Shown here piece after piece: positions 36,202-45,364 of a stretch of DNA of 64,000 bases. The DNA is from Tepidanaerobacteraceae bacterium (GTDB lineage: Bacteria; Bacillota; Thermosediminibacteria; Thermosediminibacterales; Tepidanaerobacteraceae), in the NCBI GenBank assembly GCA_024655905.1, contig JANLFP010000010.1, forward strand, positions 1 to 64,000, read 5' to 3'. The notes beneath the pieces are model-generated. The model had not been told where the DNA came from. It saw nothing but the letters and a program-made list of their open reading frames with translations, and searched no databases. The first letter of the stretch is position 1. Every line of letters begins with the position of its first letter. The translations under genes were made by a program, and so were the position numbers.

Positions 36202-37227
36202 ATGATATCAATAAAAAATTTGACAAAAGTATATCATTCGGATTCAGGGGACGTAATGGCGCTGGAAGGAGTCAACCTCCACATCAGGAAGGGAGAAATC
36301 TTCGGCGTGATAGGATTAAGCGGTGCTGGCAAGAGCACATTGCTAAGATGCATAAACATGCTTGAAAAACCCACCTCCGGTTCAGTGGAAATAGATGGAG
36401 TCGAAATGACTTCCCTCGCCCCAGGCGATTTAAAGGAGATGCGCAAGAAAATAGGTATGATTTTCCAGCATTTTAACCTTCTCAATTACAGAAACGTGAG
36501 GGGCAATGTGGCTTTTCCCCTGGAGATAGCCGGTCTTGATAAAAAGGCCATAAATCAAAAAGTGGAAAGGCTGCTGGAGCTGGTGGGGCTTTCAGACAAG
36601 GCCGAAAGTTTCCCTTCGCAGCTTTCCGGAGGACAGAAGCAGAGGGTTGGCATCGCACGAGCGCTAGCCAATGACCCGAAGGTACTGCTGTGCGATGAAG
36701 CCACTTCAGCCCTGGATCCGCAGACAACCCTTTCAATATTAAATCTCCTAAAGGATATAAACAAAAAATTGGGAATTACGATGGTAATCATCACCCACGA
36801 AATGAATGTGATAAAACACATTTGCGACAGTATGGCCGTCATCGAAAACAGCAGAGTCGTGGAACAGGGGCCGTTGCTGGAAATTTTTGCTAATCCGAAA
36901 ACGGATACCGCAAAAAAATTCTTAAATTCAATCACCATGTCGGAGCTTCCAGAAGAACTGAAAGACAGAATTCGCAGTTTCAGCAGCTATCACATGGATG
37001 GCAAAATAGTAAAGATAGGTTTTTTCGGCAACGTAACGGCCGAACCCATCATATCCACTCTGGTGAAAAAGTTCGATGTGGATGCAAACATTCTGTTCGG
37101 CAATGTCGACCATATACAGGGCACTCCTTACGGAACGCTGGTGCTGGAACTTCGGGGCAATAACGGCAGTGTTGACAGAGCTATTGAACATCTAAAAAAT
37201 CTAGGGCTCAAATTAGAGGTGATATGA
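36202..37227 (+). CDS. metN: methionine ABC transporter ATPase
   Basis: The ATPase of the high-affinity methionine importer, 341 residues. Walker A is GLSGAGKST, then QHFNLLNYRNVRGNVAFPLE, signature LSGGQKQR and Walker B VLLCDEATSALD. The C-terminal NIL domain (about 260-341), which binds methionine to inhibit transport, distinguishes MetN from other polar amino acid ATPases. I chose ATG at 36202 because GGGGGTT lies just upstream; the ATG at 36190 has a poorly spaced site. It is under SAM-riboswitch control. Confidence 0.95.
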   Translation: MISIKNLTKVYHSDSGDVMALEGVNLHIRKGEIFGVIGLSGAGKSTLLRCINMLEKPTSGSVEIDGVEMTSLAPGDLKEMRKKIGMIFQHFNLLNYRNVRGNVAFPLEIAGLDKKAINQKVERLLELVGLSDKAESFPSQLSGGQKQRVGIARALANDPKVLLCDEATSALDPQTTLSILNLLKDINKKLGITMVIITHEMNVIKHICDSMAVIENSRVVEQGPLLEIFANPKTDTAKKFLNSITMSELPEELKDRIRSFSSYHMDGKIVKIGFFGNVTAEPIISTLVKKFDVDANILFGNVDHIQGTPYGTLVLELRGNNGSVDRAIEHLKNLGLKLEVI

Positions 37228-37230
37228 AAA

Positions 37231-37884
37231 ATGAATGGGACAATGAATCTTCTGCTGGTATCAACCTGGCAAACGGTTTATATGGTTTTTATATCTGTTG
37301 TCATCGCTTCGATAATCGGTATTCCACTCGGCATTCTGCTGATGATAACGGACAAAGGACAGATATGCAAAAATCAGATTGTGAATGCCATTTTGGGATT
37401 TGCCGTAAATATATTTCGATCCATACCATTTGTAATTCTGCTTATCGTATTGATTCCATTTACAAGATTTCTGGTGGGGACATCCATCGGGACTACTGCC
37501 GCTATTGTTCCTCTTTCCATAGCAGCAATCCCTTTCATGGGGCGGCTCACCGAAACTTCTCTGAGAGAGGTGGACAGAGGCCTTATAGAAGCAGCCCAGT
37601 CCATGGGAGCTTCCCCCATTCAGATAATTACAAAGGTGCTCATTCCGGAAGCCCTTCCATCCATAGCTTCCGGAGTCACAATAATGACCATCAACCTGGT
37701 GGGATACTCCACCATGGCAGGGGTCATAGGAGGAGGTGGTCTTGGCGATCTTTCGGTAAGGTACGGATACCAGCGGTTCATGCCTGATATAATGCTGTAT
37801 ACCGTTTTAATCCTCCTGGCAATGGTACAGTTGATTCAAATGCTGGGAGATTTTGTCGCAAAGCAGCTTTCGAAAAATCGTTGA
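37231..37884 (+). CDS. metI: methionine ABC transporter permease
   Basis: The membrane channel subunit, 217 residues with five helices, typical for MetI. The ATPase contact loop is LIEAAQSMGASPIQIITKVLIPEALPSI. It begins 3 nt after the metN stop with AGAGGTGAT as ribosome site, so it is coupled to metN. Confidence 0.95.
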   Translation: MNGTMNLLLVSTWQTVYMVFISVVIASIIGIPLGILLMITDKGQICKNQIVNAILGFAVNIFRSIPFVILLIVLIPFTRFLVGTSIGTTAAIVPLSIAAIPFMGRLTETSLREVDRGLIEAAQSMGASPIQIITKVLIPEALPSIASGVTIMTINLVGYSTMAGVIGGGGLGDLSVRYGYQRFMPDIMLYTVLILLAMVQLIQMLGDFVAKQLSKNR

Positions 37885-37917
37885 TTTTCATTTTATTAAT
37901 GTAAAGGAGAGGTCAAA

Positions 37918-38769
37918 ATGAGGAAAACTTTAACACTGCTGCTGGTTCTTTGCCTGTTACTGGCAGCAGCGGCTGGATGCAGCGCCAAACAGAATCCGTC
38001 TTCTTCCGCGTCTGAAGGGCAGGCCCAGGATACCGGCTCACAGGCAAAGCCGGTAACAATAAAAGTGGGTGCTTCTCCGATCCCGCACGCCGAAATATTG
38101 AATGTGATAAAACCAATGCTTGAAAAAGAGGGTATTAAACTGGAAATTATAGAATTTACAGACTACAATCAGCCTAATCTGCAGCTGGCAGACAAGCAGC
38201 TCGACGCCAATTATTTCCAGCATATTCCTTATCTCGAAAAATTCTCAAAAGATCATAATCTGGACCTGACATATATTGCAAAAGTCCATATCGAACCCAT
38301 GGGAGTTTATTCAATTAAGGTTAAAAACCTGAATGACTTAAAAGAAGGAGACAGCGTGGCAATACCCAATGATCCCACAAATGGAGGCAGAGCCTTGCTT
38401 CTCCTGCAAAAAACCGGCCTTTTGAAATTGAAGGATGGCGTCGGCATAAATGCCACCGTCAATGACATTTCTGAAAATCCCAAAAAGCTCAAGATTCAGG
38501 AACTGGAAGCAGCCACACTGCCGAGAGTGCTTCAAGATGTAGATGCCGCTGTCATAAACACCAACTATGCTCTGGAGGCAAAACTTGTACCCGCTAAAGA
38601 TGCCTTAGCCATTGAATCTGCTGATTCTCCCTATGTGAACATCCTGGCCGTGCGCAAAGGAGACGAAAACAGGCCTGAACTTAAAAAACTTGCGGAGGCT
38701 TTAAATTCTCCCGAGGTTAAGAAATTCATAGAGGACAAATACCAGGGAGCGGTGGTTCCCGCGTTCTGA
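37918..38769 (+). CDS. metQ: methionine-binding lipoprotein
   Basis: The solute receptor of the importer, NlpA family, 283 residues. The signal peptide ends in lipobox AAGC (Cys20). The family blocks VGASPIPHAEIL, FTDYNQPNLQLADKQLDANYFQHIPYLE and IPNDPTNGGRALLLLQ bind methionine. AAGGAGAGG precedes ATG. A terminator follows. Confidence 0.95.
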   Translation: MRKTLTLLLVLCLLLAAAAGCSAKQNPSSSASEGQAQDTGSQAKPVTIKVGASPIPHAEILNVIKPMLEKEGIKLEIIEFTDYNQPNLQLADKQLDANYFQHIPYLEKFSKDHNLDLTYIAKVHIEPMGVYSIKVKNLNDLKEGDSVAIPNDPTNGGRALLLLQKTGLLKLKDGVGINATVNDISENPKKLKIQELEAATLPRVLQDVDAAVINTNYALEAKLVPAKDALAIESADSPYVNILAVRKGDENRPELKKLAEALNSPEVKKFIEDKYQGAVVPAF

Positions 38770-38777
38770 AATGCAAT

Positions 38778-38812
38778 CAGAGGCGTGATTAGCTTCCCGC
38801 CTCTGTCCCTTT
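38778..38812 (+). terminator. terminator of metNIQ
   Basis: CAGAGGCG (38778-38785) and CGCCTCTG (38798-38805) form a perfect 8-bp stem, followed by TCCCTTTTTCTT. Confidence 0.85.
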
Positions 38813-38996
38813 TTCTTGTCCATGCATGACAGCACGATAATCATGTTGCGAGCCATGGCAAGATGCCGCATTAATAAACCGTCGCGGCTTGCATGCTTGT
38901 TGCAATAGCCGTCGAAGATTGAACCGAAAAAGTCAGTATGCGAGCACTGCGGCCGGTACATAAAAAAATGTTATTATTCGAAGGTGAGTTGTTTTG

Positions 38997-39647
38997 ATGC
39001 AAAGAAAAAAGATCGGCGTTATTGCCGGTACACCTGTAGACACCCGGATGGGAACAGATTTCATCGCAAAAAGAGGGTATGAAGCAATTGGCGTTCCCAC
39101 AGCGTCTTGCCCAGAGGAGCAAAACCTGCTCCAATTTTTAAACCCTTCCGCACTCACCGAAAAAGTTAAGGACGCGATTCAAAACTTCGAGCAAAATTCC
39201 ATATTCAGTACAATTATCTACTGCAACTCCCTCTCATCGGCCATTGATGTTGACAATATCAAAAAAACCTGCAATCAAAGCCGTGTGGTAACGCCACTGG
39301 ACGCATATGCCGTCATGGCATTGCGGTATAAAAGGATTATGATTTGGGCCGCCAACGGGCAGTGCCTTTCTGGCATAGAAAAAATCTTCTATGAAAAAAA
39401 TGGCTTGATTGAGATAATAGGTGTTTCAATGCTGCCGGTTATTAAAGCAATAGAAGCCCGCATGGCTCCAGAAAAAATCATAGAGCTGTTGAATTTAACG
39501 GGCATCTTTCGCGAGAGGCTTTGCTGCGAAGCCCTGGTGCTTGGCTGTACACATCTGCCATACTTAAAGGAAAGCCTTCAGAAAAAAATCTCATTGCCAA
39601 TAATCGACCCTGCAGAGGAAATACTTCGCATCCTGGAAGAGGAATAG
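38997..39647 (+). CDS. Asp/Glu racemase family protein
   Basis: A 216-residue protein of the aspartate/glutamate/hydantoin racemase superfamily. The N-terminal catalytic Cys region is represented by TIIYCNSLSSAID, and the second by ALVLGCTHLPYLKESL (Cys and His). GVIAGTPVDTRMGTDFI is the substrate phosphate-like loop. The start at 38997 follows AAGGTGAG by 8 nt. It is separated from metQ by a terminator and is convergent with the PDZ gene. Whether it racemises glutamate for cell wall synthesis or acts on another amino acid is open. Confidence 0.75.
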   Translation: MQRKKIGVIAGTPVDTRMGTDFIAKRGYEAIGVPTASCPEEQNLLQFLNPSALTEKVKDAIQNFEQNSIFSTIIYCNSLSSAIDVDNIKKTCNQSRVVTPLDAYAVMALRYKRIMIWAANGQCLSGIEKIFYEKNGLIEIIGVSMLPVIKAIEARMAPEKIIELLNLTGIFRERLCCEALVLGCTHLPYLKESLQKKISLPIIDPAEEILRILEEE

Positions 39648-39675
39648 AACCGCCTCTCCCCGAGCCAATCTTCTT

Positions 39676-40923
39676 TCATTTTTGCTGATTTCTATGCAGG
39701 ATATTCCTCAGCCATTGGAATAAGCCCGCTTCCTCCACAATGACATACGCGGCATCTTCATTTCCCGGCACTAATATAGCTCCCAGGGAATTTACTCCTT
39801 CCGGATATGCATTGATTTCTGCATTTCTTATGCTGCCGTCCGGCTTTTTTACCGTCAGCCAGATGTACGTCGGGTACTGTGACAAAATATCTTTTAAATC
39901 TTCAGAACCCATTAACTCCCTGCCGTTGGCCGCAAGGATAATATCACCCGGACCAAGCCCCATTCTCTCAGCTGGGGAGCCTTTCATTACATCCAGCACC
40001 CTTTCCCCTCGATTCAGACGGGAGAATAGGGGAGTATTGCTTTTTTCCCTATTCTTGCCATATATTATGAGAAACTCATGCGCCGCAGGAGCAAAAATAG
40101 CTGCCAAATAAGCATATATTCTGTGTCTGGACGCCATAACCGACAAAAAAAGCAAAATGCAGCTGAATGCCAGCAGATTCAGCGCTGAAGATCTGCACCG
40201 CTTTTTAGGCAGCCCGGCCAGTGCAATGTCGCCATAACCCAAGGCTGCGACTACAGGAATCATCATAAAAATAGCATTCGGATTTTTCAATATATCGGAA
40301 ATTGGTCTAATCAAAGGCCACCAGTCGGGCATCTGAATAAGAGTCTTTTCCGGTATTTCGGCCGTAATTACCGTTAAAAGCATTATTGGGACGGGCCAGA
40401 ACTCCTGGAGGGAGAAACCGCCTATAATACCGTATCGCTCGCTTTTCACAAAAATGGGTGCCGCATTTATATACCCGGCAAAATATATCAACGTGCTTTC
40501 CACAAGATGTAAAACCGCAACCAGACCCATAAGGCCGGCTACATCCACTCTGGGATATCCTAAGATGAGGGAAAACAGCGATACTATGCCTCCCGCATAG
40601 GAAAAGCACATGAGATGGGGATGTATCAGCATCAATATCAACGCAACAGGCCATACATATATAAGACCCGCTTCGGTAATGCTTATGCCGAGCAATATAA
40701 CCGTCAGGCTTCCTATCAGGCCGCCCATGCATCCGTAAAAAACTGCATAAAGCACCTTCTCAAGCGGATTAATCTTTGCGGCTCCGAACATTTTCTTTTC
40801 CATCTCTGCCGTTTTCCTGTATTGGTTCCACACGAGAAAAATTACTATCCAGAAAAACGGATTGAAAATGGCCTGCGGCATCCCCTGCAGTATGAGGAAA
40901 ATTACTTTTAAAAATGGAAACAT
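39676..40923 (-). CDS. PDZ-domain multipass membrane protein, MinJ-like
   Basis: About 415 residues: eight or more hydrophobic helices fill residues 5-310. A PDZ domain follows (about 320-390, with GERVLDVMKGSPAERMGLGPGDIILAANGREL). Bacillus MinJ, the bridge between DivIVA and MinD, has this same layout and lies in the same place beside ctpB and ftsEX. Sequence alone would also allow an unassigned PDZ protein. Start ATG at 40923 follows AGAGGAG. It is the last gene of the ftsEX operon. Confidence 0.7.
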   Translation of the reverse strand: MFPFLKVIFLILQGMPQAIFNPFFWIVIFLVWNQYRKTAEMEKKMFGAAKINPLEKVLYAVFYGCMGGLIGSLTVILLGISITEAGLIYVWPVALILMLIHPHLMCFSYAGGIVSLFSLILGYPRVDVAGLMGLVAVLHLVESTLIYFAGYINAAPIFVKSERYGIIGGFSLQEFWPVPIMLLTVITAEIPEKTLIQMPDWWPLIRPISDILKNPNAIFMMIPVVAALGYGDIALAGLPKKRCRSSALNLLAFSCILLFLSVMASRHRIYAYLAAIFAPAAHEFLIIYGKNREKSNTPLFSRLNRGERVLDVMKGSPAERMGLGPGDIILAANGRELMGSEDLKDILSQYPTYIWLTVKKPDGSIRNAEINAYPEGVNSLGAILVPGNEDAAYVIVEEAGLFQWLRNILHRNQQK

Positions 40924-40935
40924 GCACAATCTCCT

Positions 40936-42183
40936 CTATCTTGCGGCAGTAATTGAAGCCTTAAGGACCTCCACGGCTTTTGCCAGCTGGTTATCCTTTT
41001 CTTTCGGCACTGAAATTGGGTTCAAGCCTTTATCCAGCTCCACCTTCACATTCGGCTGAATTCCGACTCCGTCAATACACTTTCCGCTCGGGATATAATA
41101 CCGTGCTATCGTCAATTTTATGCCGCCTCCGTTATCAAAAGGTTCCAGTTCCTGAACGGACCCTTTTCCGAAGGTTTTTGTCCCAACCAGTATTCCGGCT
41201 TTATAATCCTGAATGGCGCCCGCCAGTATCTCTGATGCGCTGGCGCTGTTCTCGTTCACGAGCACCGCCAGCGGCATGGATATCTTATTTTCGTCAGAAT
41301 AATATTCTTCCAGCTTGTTTTTATTTCGGTCTTCGGTATAAACAATCAGGCCTTTGCCAAGGATTTGATCAGCCACCTTTACGGATTCATTCAACGATCC
41401 CCCGGGATTGTTTCTAAGATCCAGCACGAGCGCCTTTGCCCCCTTTTTTTTCAAATCGCCGAGGGCGCTTTTGAATTCATCGGAGGTGTAGGAATCAAAG
41501 GATGATATTTTTATGTATCCGATATTCTCATTCAACATTTCATGCCAGACCGTCTTTAATCTGATGCTGTCCCTGACCAGTTCAAACTTCAGCGGGCCTT
41601 TTGCTCCCGCTCGCTCGATGTACAAAGTTACTTTAGTGCCTTTCGGCCCTCTAAGAACCCTCACCGCATCGTCTACGCTTTTGCCAGTCATATCGACGTC
41701 ATTCACTTTTACAATCCTGTCCTGCGGAAGTATGCCCGCTTTTTGAGCCGGAGTGCCTTCTATCGGAGAAATCACCACAATGGCACCCGATTCTTCGTCA
41801 TATCCCAGAGATATTCCAACGCCATCAAAAGAACCGTTGACAGAAATCATAAAATTCTCGAATTCATCGGGATTCATATACACGGAATAGGGATCTTTCA
41901 GAGCCTGAACCATGCCTCTGATGGCTCCTTCCACCAGAGAATCATAGTCAGCATCCTTTACATATTTGCTTTTTATCAGTTTCATGACCTCGGCGACGGG
42001 CTTCAGCATTTCCAGGTCATTTGATTCTACATCCTTTTCGGATAAAGCCGCTTCTTTATGGAGTTTATTCAAAGCATAAGAGGGCGCACTCGCAGATTTG
42101 GCCCCCAGAATAAATGAAAGCAGCGATACTGCTGTACACAGCATCGCCACCATGATGATATTTTTATATCTAACGGCCCACAT
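40936..42183 (-). CDS. ctpB: S41 carboxyl-terminal processing protease
   Basis: A secreted or membrane-anchored serine protease of about 415 residues. An N-terminal helix anchors it. A PDZ domain (about 105-190) holds GVGISLGYDEESGAIVVISPIEGTPAQKAG. The catalytic part has VLVNENSASASEILAGAIQDY (Ser nucleophile) and VGTKTFGKGSVQ (Lys base). A C-terminal peptidoglycan-binding domain seen in some CtpB proteins is absent. ATG at 42183 follows AGGGTGGG and is preferred over the TTG at 42201. In Bacillus the homologue CtpB cleaves SpoIVFA in sporulation. Confidence 0.88.
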   Translation of the reverse strand: MWAVRYKNIIMVAMLCTAVSLLSFILGAKSASAPSYALNKLHKEAALSEKDVESNDLEMLKPVAEVMKLIKSKYVKDADYDSLVEGAIRGMVQALKDPYSVYMNPDEFENFMISVNGSFDGVGISLGYDEESGAIVVISPIEGTPAQKAGILPQDRIVKVNDVDMTGKSVDDAVRVLRGPKGTKVTLYIERAGAKGPLKFELVRDSIRLKTVWHEMLNENIGYIKISSFDSYTSDEFKSALGDLKKKGAKALVLDLRNNPGGSLNESVKVADQILGKGLIVYTEDRNKNKLEEYYSDENKISMPLAVLVNENSASASEILAGAIQDYKAGILVGTKTFGKGSVQELEPFDNGGGIKLTIARYYIPSGKCIDGVGIQPNVKVELDKGLNPISVPKEKDNQLAKAVEVLKASITAAR

Positions 42184-42301
42184 AGATTTCCCACCCTGCA
42201 AGGTATGAATTTACATCATATAGATATTATACCACTTATTCCTTCAAAATCCAGTACCAAAAATCGATTCTGCTTAAAACTGGCGATTGATTTATTCTAC
42301 C

Positions 42302-43444
42302 TTATTTCAACCAATTCCACGGGTCGACAGTCTGTCCATCTTTTCTGACCCCAAAGTGCAGGTGGGGACCTGTTGATAACCCCGTGCTGCCCACCAGGCC
42401 GATTTCTTCTCCTTTTTTCACTTTGTCTCCGTCGTTTACCAGGATTTTTGAAAGGTGGGAATACTGGGTGGAAAGCTGACCGCCGTGGTCTATAATCACA
42501 GTATTGCCATATCCGCCATACCATCCGGTATAGATTACCACGCCATCATCGGCAGCCACCACATCCGAGCCGGTCGGAGCGGCAATATCCACGCCATCAT
42601 GAAATCTTTTTGTCTTCAAAATGGGATGTATCCTCCAGCCGTAATCTGATGTCACCCTTGTAGAGCTCGGCACCGGCCACCTGAACTCTCCGGTCCCCAT
42701 GTATGCCCTCTTGCTATTTGCCTGGATTTGCTGAATCATTTTTGAAAGACGCTCTGCATCTTTCTGGAGCTCTTCTTCCTGCCTCTCATACTCACTTTCC
42801 TGCGCTTCAAGCTGAGCATAAAGCCGCTGCCTGTCGGCCTGCCTCGATGCTATTGTAGCCTTCTGTCGGCTTATGTTATTCTTGTGCTCCGCAATCTGCC
42901 TTTTTTCCTCCTCAAGCTCCGCCTTTTTCTGCTCCACTATCTCCTTTTTTGCCCTGAAATCCGCCAACAGATTCTTGTCAGAATCGATAACCCTTTTCAC
43001 CATGTCCAACCTTGTCAAAAAATCGGCAAAGCTGGTAGATGCCATCAAAACTTCTATGTAATCCACCGGCCCGGTCATATACATGGCTTTCATGCGTATG
43101 TTAAGGGTCTTTCGCTGGTCTTCAACCTGGGCCTGTGCGACTTCCAATTGCTGTTGGGTGTTGACAAGCTTTTGCTGGGTGTCTTTCAGCTTTGCTTCGG
43201 TAGCCTGCAGTTCTTTCTGCGCTTTTTCCAAATCTTTTTCAATGGCTTCCAGCTCCGAAGCGACGTCCTGTTTCTTGTCATTAACATCTTTGAGGTTGTT
43301 CCGAATGTTGGCCAGTTTAGCCTTGATGATTTCCTGCTGCTTTTTCAAGTCTTGCAAATCTATGGCCGATGCAGTAGTTATATTGCCAAAAATTAAAATT
43401 GTTATGAGCAGCAACGTTAGAAATCTATATTTTTTGTCGATCAA
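42302..43444 (-). CDS. coiled-coil M23 peptidoglycan hydrolase
   Basis: A secreted endopeptidase of about 380 residues, the likely wall hydrolase controlled by FtsEX. A signal peptide ends near NITTASA. Two long coiled coils (about 35-260) resemble EnvC and CwlO/PcsB regulators. The LytM domain has [11 protein letters not shown] and GPHLHFGV with zinc ligands intact, so unlike some partners it should cut peptidoglycan itself. TTG at 43444 has a perfect GGGGAGGAGG 6 nt upstream and is preferred over the ATG at 43474. It follows ftsX directly. Confidence 0.88.
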   Translation of the reverse strand: MIDKKYRFLTLLLITILIFGNITTASAIDLQDLKKQQEIIKAKLANIRNNLKDVNDKKQDVASELEAIEKDLEKAQKELQATEAKLKDTQQKLVNTQQQLEVAQAQVEDQRKTLNIRMKAMYMTGPVDYIEVLMASTSFADFLTRLDMVKRVIDSDKNLLADFRAKKEIVEQKKAELEEEKRQIAEHKNNISRQKATIASRQADRQRLYAQLEAQESEYERQEEELQKDAERLSKMIQQIQANSKRAYMGTGEFRWPVPSSTRVTSDYGWRIHPILKTKRFHDGVDIAAPTGSDVVAADDGVVIYTGWYGGYGNTVIIDHGGQLSTQYSHLSKILVNDGDKVKKGEEIGLVGSTGLSTGPHLHFGVRKDGQTVDPWNWLK

Positions 43445-43470
43445 AACTATCCTCCTCCCCCGGCAAGTCT

Positions 43471-44343
43471 TCATACGTGCAGGAATCGTCTGATGGAAAA
43501 GCTGCTTCCGAAAGCTCCCAGACTCATGCCTATAGCAAGGAATCCCAGCGCATAATCATAGAATTCTTTTGCGGGAATGAGCGATATCATGGGTACATTC
43601 AATTTTACTACATTGTAAAGATAGCTGTACCCGCCTGCAAGGATACCGACGGCAACTGACGAACCTATAAATCCAAGCATCATGCCCTCCAGCAGAAAAG
43701 GCCATCTCACAAACCAGTCGGTGGCTCCAATATATTTCATTATGTTAATTTCCCTGCGCCTGGCAAACACAGTCAATCTGATTGTGTTTGAAATGATGAA
43801 AATGGAAACCGCTGCAAAAACCGCCATTACAGCCAGGCCGAGCACCCTCACCCAATATATAATATTGAATAATTTTTCCACCACTCCCTTGCCGTACTTC
43901 ACCTCCTCTATCCCCTGCAGTTTCTGAACCTCTCCGGCCACGCGGGCCACCTCCTGGGGATTTTCAACCTTTATCCTGAAAGAATTGGGCAGGGGATTGT
44001 CAATGCCTTCAAGCAGTTCTTTTCCCACCTGCTGTTTGAATTCTTCCAGAGCCGCTTCTTTTGAAACAAACCTTATTTGCTTAACACCGCTTATCGAAGA
44101 AATCTCCGCATTCAGGCGCGCAATGCTGCTCCCATCTGCCGCGTCTTCAAGATATGCCGTGATTTCCACCTGAGATTCCACATCTTTCAATATATGGTCG
44201 AAATTAACCGAAAGGAGCAGGAAAGAGCCGAATATGACCAGCGCCGAAGCCACCGCGCCTATAGAAGCTAGACTCATCCATCTGTTCCTTGCAAAACTGA
44301 TAAAGGCTTCCCTAAAAAAATAGTTGAACGTCCTAAGCCTCAT
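43471..44343 (-). CDS. ftsX: cell division ABC protein FtsX
   Basis: The membrane subunit of the FtsEX complex, about 290 residues with four helices. The start [23 protein letters not shown] is the family opening. The extracellular loop between helices 1 and 2 (about 50-160) would hold the M23 hydrolase. The chosen ATG at 44343 has GAGGTG 9 nt upstream; a GTG four codons earlier is less likely. It overlaps ftsE. Confidence 0.93.
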   Translation of the reverse strand: MRLRTFNYFFREAFISFARNRWMSLASIGAVASALVIFGSFLLLSVNFDHILKDVESQVEITAYLEDAADGSSIARLNAEISSISGVKQIRFVSKEAALEEFKQQVGKELLEGIDNPLPNSFRIKVENPQEVARVAGEVQKLQGIEEVKYGKGVVEKLFNIIYWVRVLGLAVMAVFAAVSIFIISNTIRLTVFARRREINIMKYIGATDWFVRWPFLLEGMMLGFIGSSVAVGILAGGYSYLYNVVKLNVPMISLIPAKEFYDYALGFLAIGMSLGAFGSSFSIRRFLHV

Positions 44344-45019
44344 TGCTGTAAACACCTCTCTCTTCGTCCCTTACCAGTGCGCCTTTATCAAGCTGCAAAA
44401 CCCTTTTTCTCATGCCGTCCACCAGTTCCCTGGCGTGAGTAGCAACCACCACCGTAGTACCGCGCTTATTGATTTCGTTCAATAATTTCATTATTTCCCA
44501 AGAAGTGTCCGGATCAAGGTTTCCGGTGGGTTCATCCGCAACCAGCACATCCGGATTGTTCACCAGAGCCCGGGCAAGCGCCACCCTCTGCTGTTCTCCT
44601 CCAGAAAGTTCCGATGGCTTTGCGCCAGCTTTGTCGGCCAATCCCACCTTTTCCAGCACATAAGGCACCCTTTTTTTAATCTCCCTGCTTGAAGCTTCAG
44701 TCACTTCCATGGCAAAAGCCACATTTTCATATACGGTCTTTTCCGGAAGAAGCCGGAAATCCTGAAACACAATGCCGATACGTCTTCGAAGGAACGGAAC
44801 TTCCCTGCTTTTCATCCTTGTTATATTCTTGCCATTGAAAAAAATCTGGCCCTTCGTGGGAAGCTCCTCCCTGAAAAGCAGTTTTATGAATGTGGACTTG
44901 CCAGCGCCGCTGGGACCCACTATGAATACAAACTCTCCCTTGGAAATCTTTATATTTATATCCTTCAGGGCAACAAGGCCACCCGGATATATTTTTGTAA
45001 CTCCGTAAGTCTCAATCAC
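44333..45019 (-). CDS. ftsE: cell division ATPase FtsE
   Basis: The ATPase of FtsEX, 228 residues from the GTG at 45019, exactly the usual length; GGGAG precedes it. Frames upstream of that GTG add an implausible MCALGVVC. Motifs: Walker [36 protein letters not shown], signature LSGGEQQR, Walker [13 protein letters not shown]. It heads the operon ftsE-ftsX-M23-ctpB-minJ-like. Confidence 0.95.
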   Translation of the reverse strand: MIETYGVTKIYPGGLVALKDINIKISKGEFVFIVGPSGAGKSTFIKLLFREELPTKGQIFFNGKNITRMKSREVPFLRRRIGIVFQDFRLLPEKTVYENVAFAMEVTEASSREIKKRVPYVLEKVGLADKAGAKPSELSGGEQQRVALARALVNNPDVLVADEPTGNLDPDTSWEIMKLLNEINKRGTTVVVATHARELVDGMRKRVLQLDKGALVRDEERGVYSNEA

Positions 45020-45364
45020 ACAAACCACTCCCAATGCGCACACCTTTTATTAAACTTCGACGTCAATCCTAAAATTCCTCCATAAAAAACAATAAAAATA
45101 TGGAAAATATCAAACTTCGCGGGCTTATATAGTATATCATCAAAACATCCCGCGCCTCAACTCCGTCTGACGATATGTGGCGCTTTCAGGAGAAAAAAGC
45201 TTGTTTTTCTTCGATAAAACGGTTGCAATTCATAAAAATTTGTCCCAATCCCATATTGAGGCAAAAAAAGAAGATTGCCAAAAGAATGGGGCTTTTTGAT
45301 ATATGCGTTATCAAAAACCCCGCTCCTTGACAACCTTGACAAACCCACCGGCTCAACATTCTTT
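45020..45364. other. ftsE upstream region
   Basis: No gene is supported. It holds the 5' region of ftsE and a hairpin (45288-45321) past the end of the large glycosyltransferase gene. Confidence 0.5.
45288..45321 (-). terminator. hairpin past the GT-GH130 gene, probable terminator
   Basis: GGGG-C-TTTTTGATA pairs with TATCAAAAA-CCCC, 13 pairs with one bulge and a 7-nt loop. On the minus strand ATTCTTTTGG follows, a modest U-tract. It is 44 nt past the stop codon. Confidence 0.6.

Noticed and set aside
40936-42183. Tricorn-type or photosystem D1 C-terminal protease
   Set aside because: Gene context with ftsEX and the PDZ membrane protein fits CtpB of Firmicutes, and the size fits too.
45157-45348. 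63-aa frame upstream of ftsE
   Set aside because: It runs across the hairpin at 45288-45321, lacks a ribosome site and looks non-coding.
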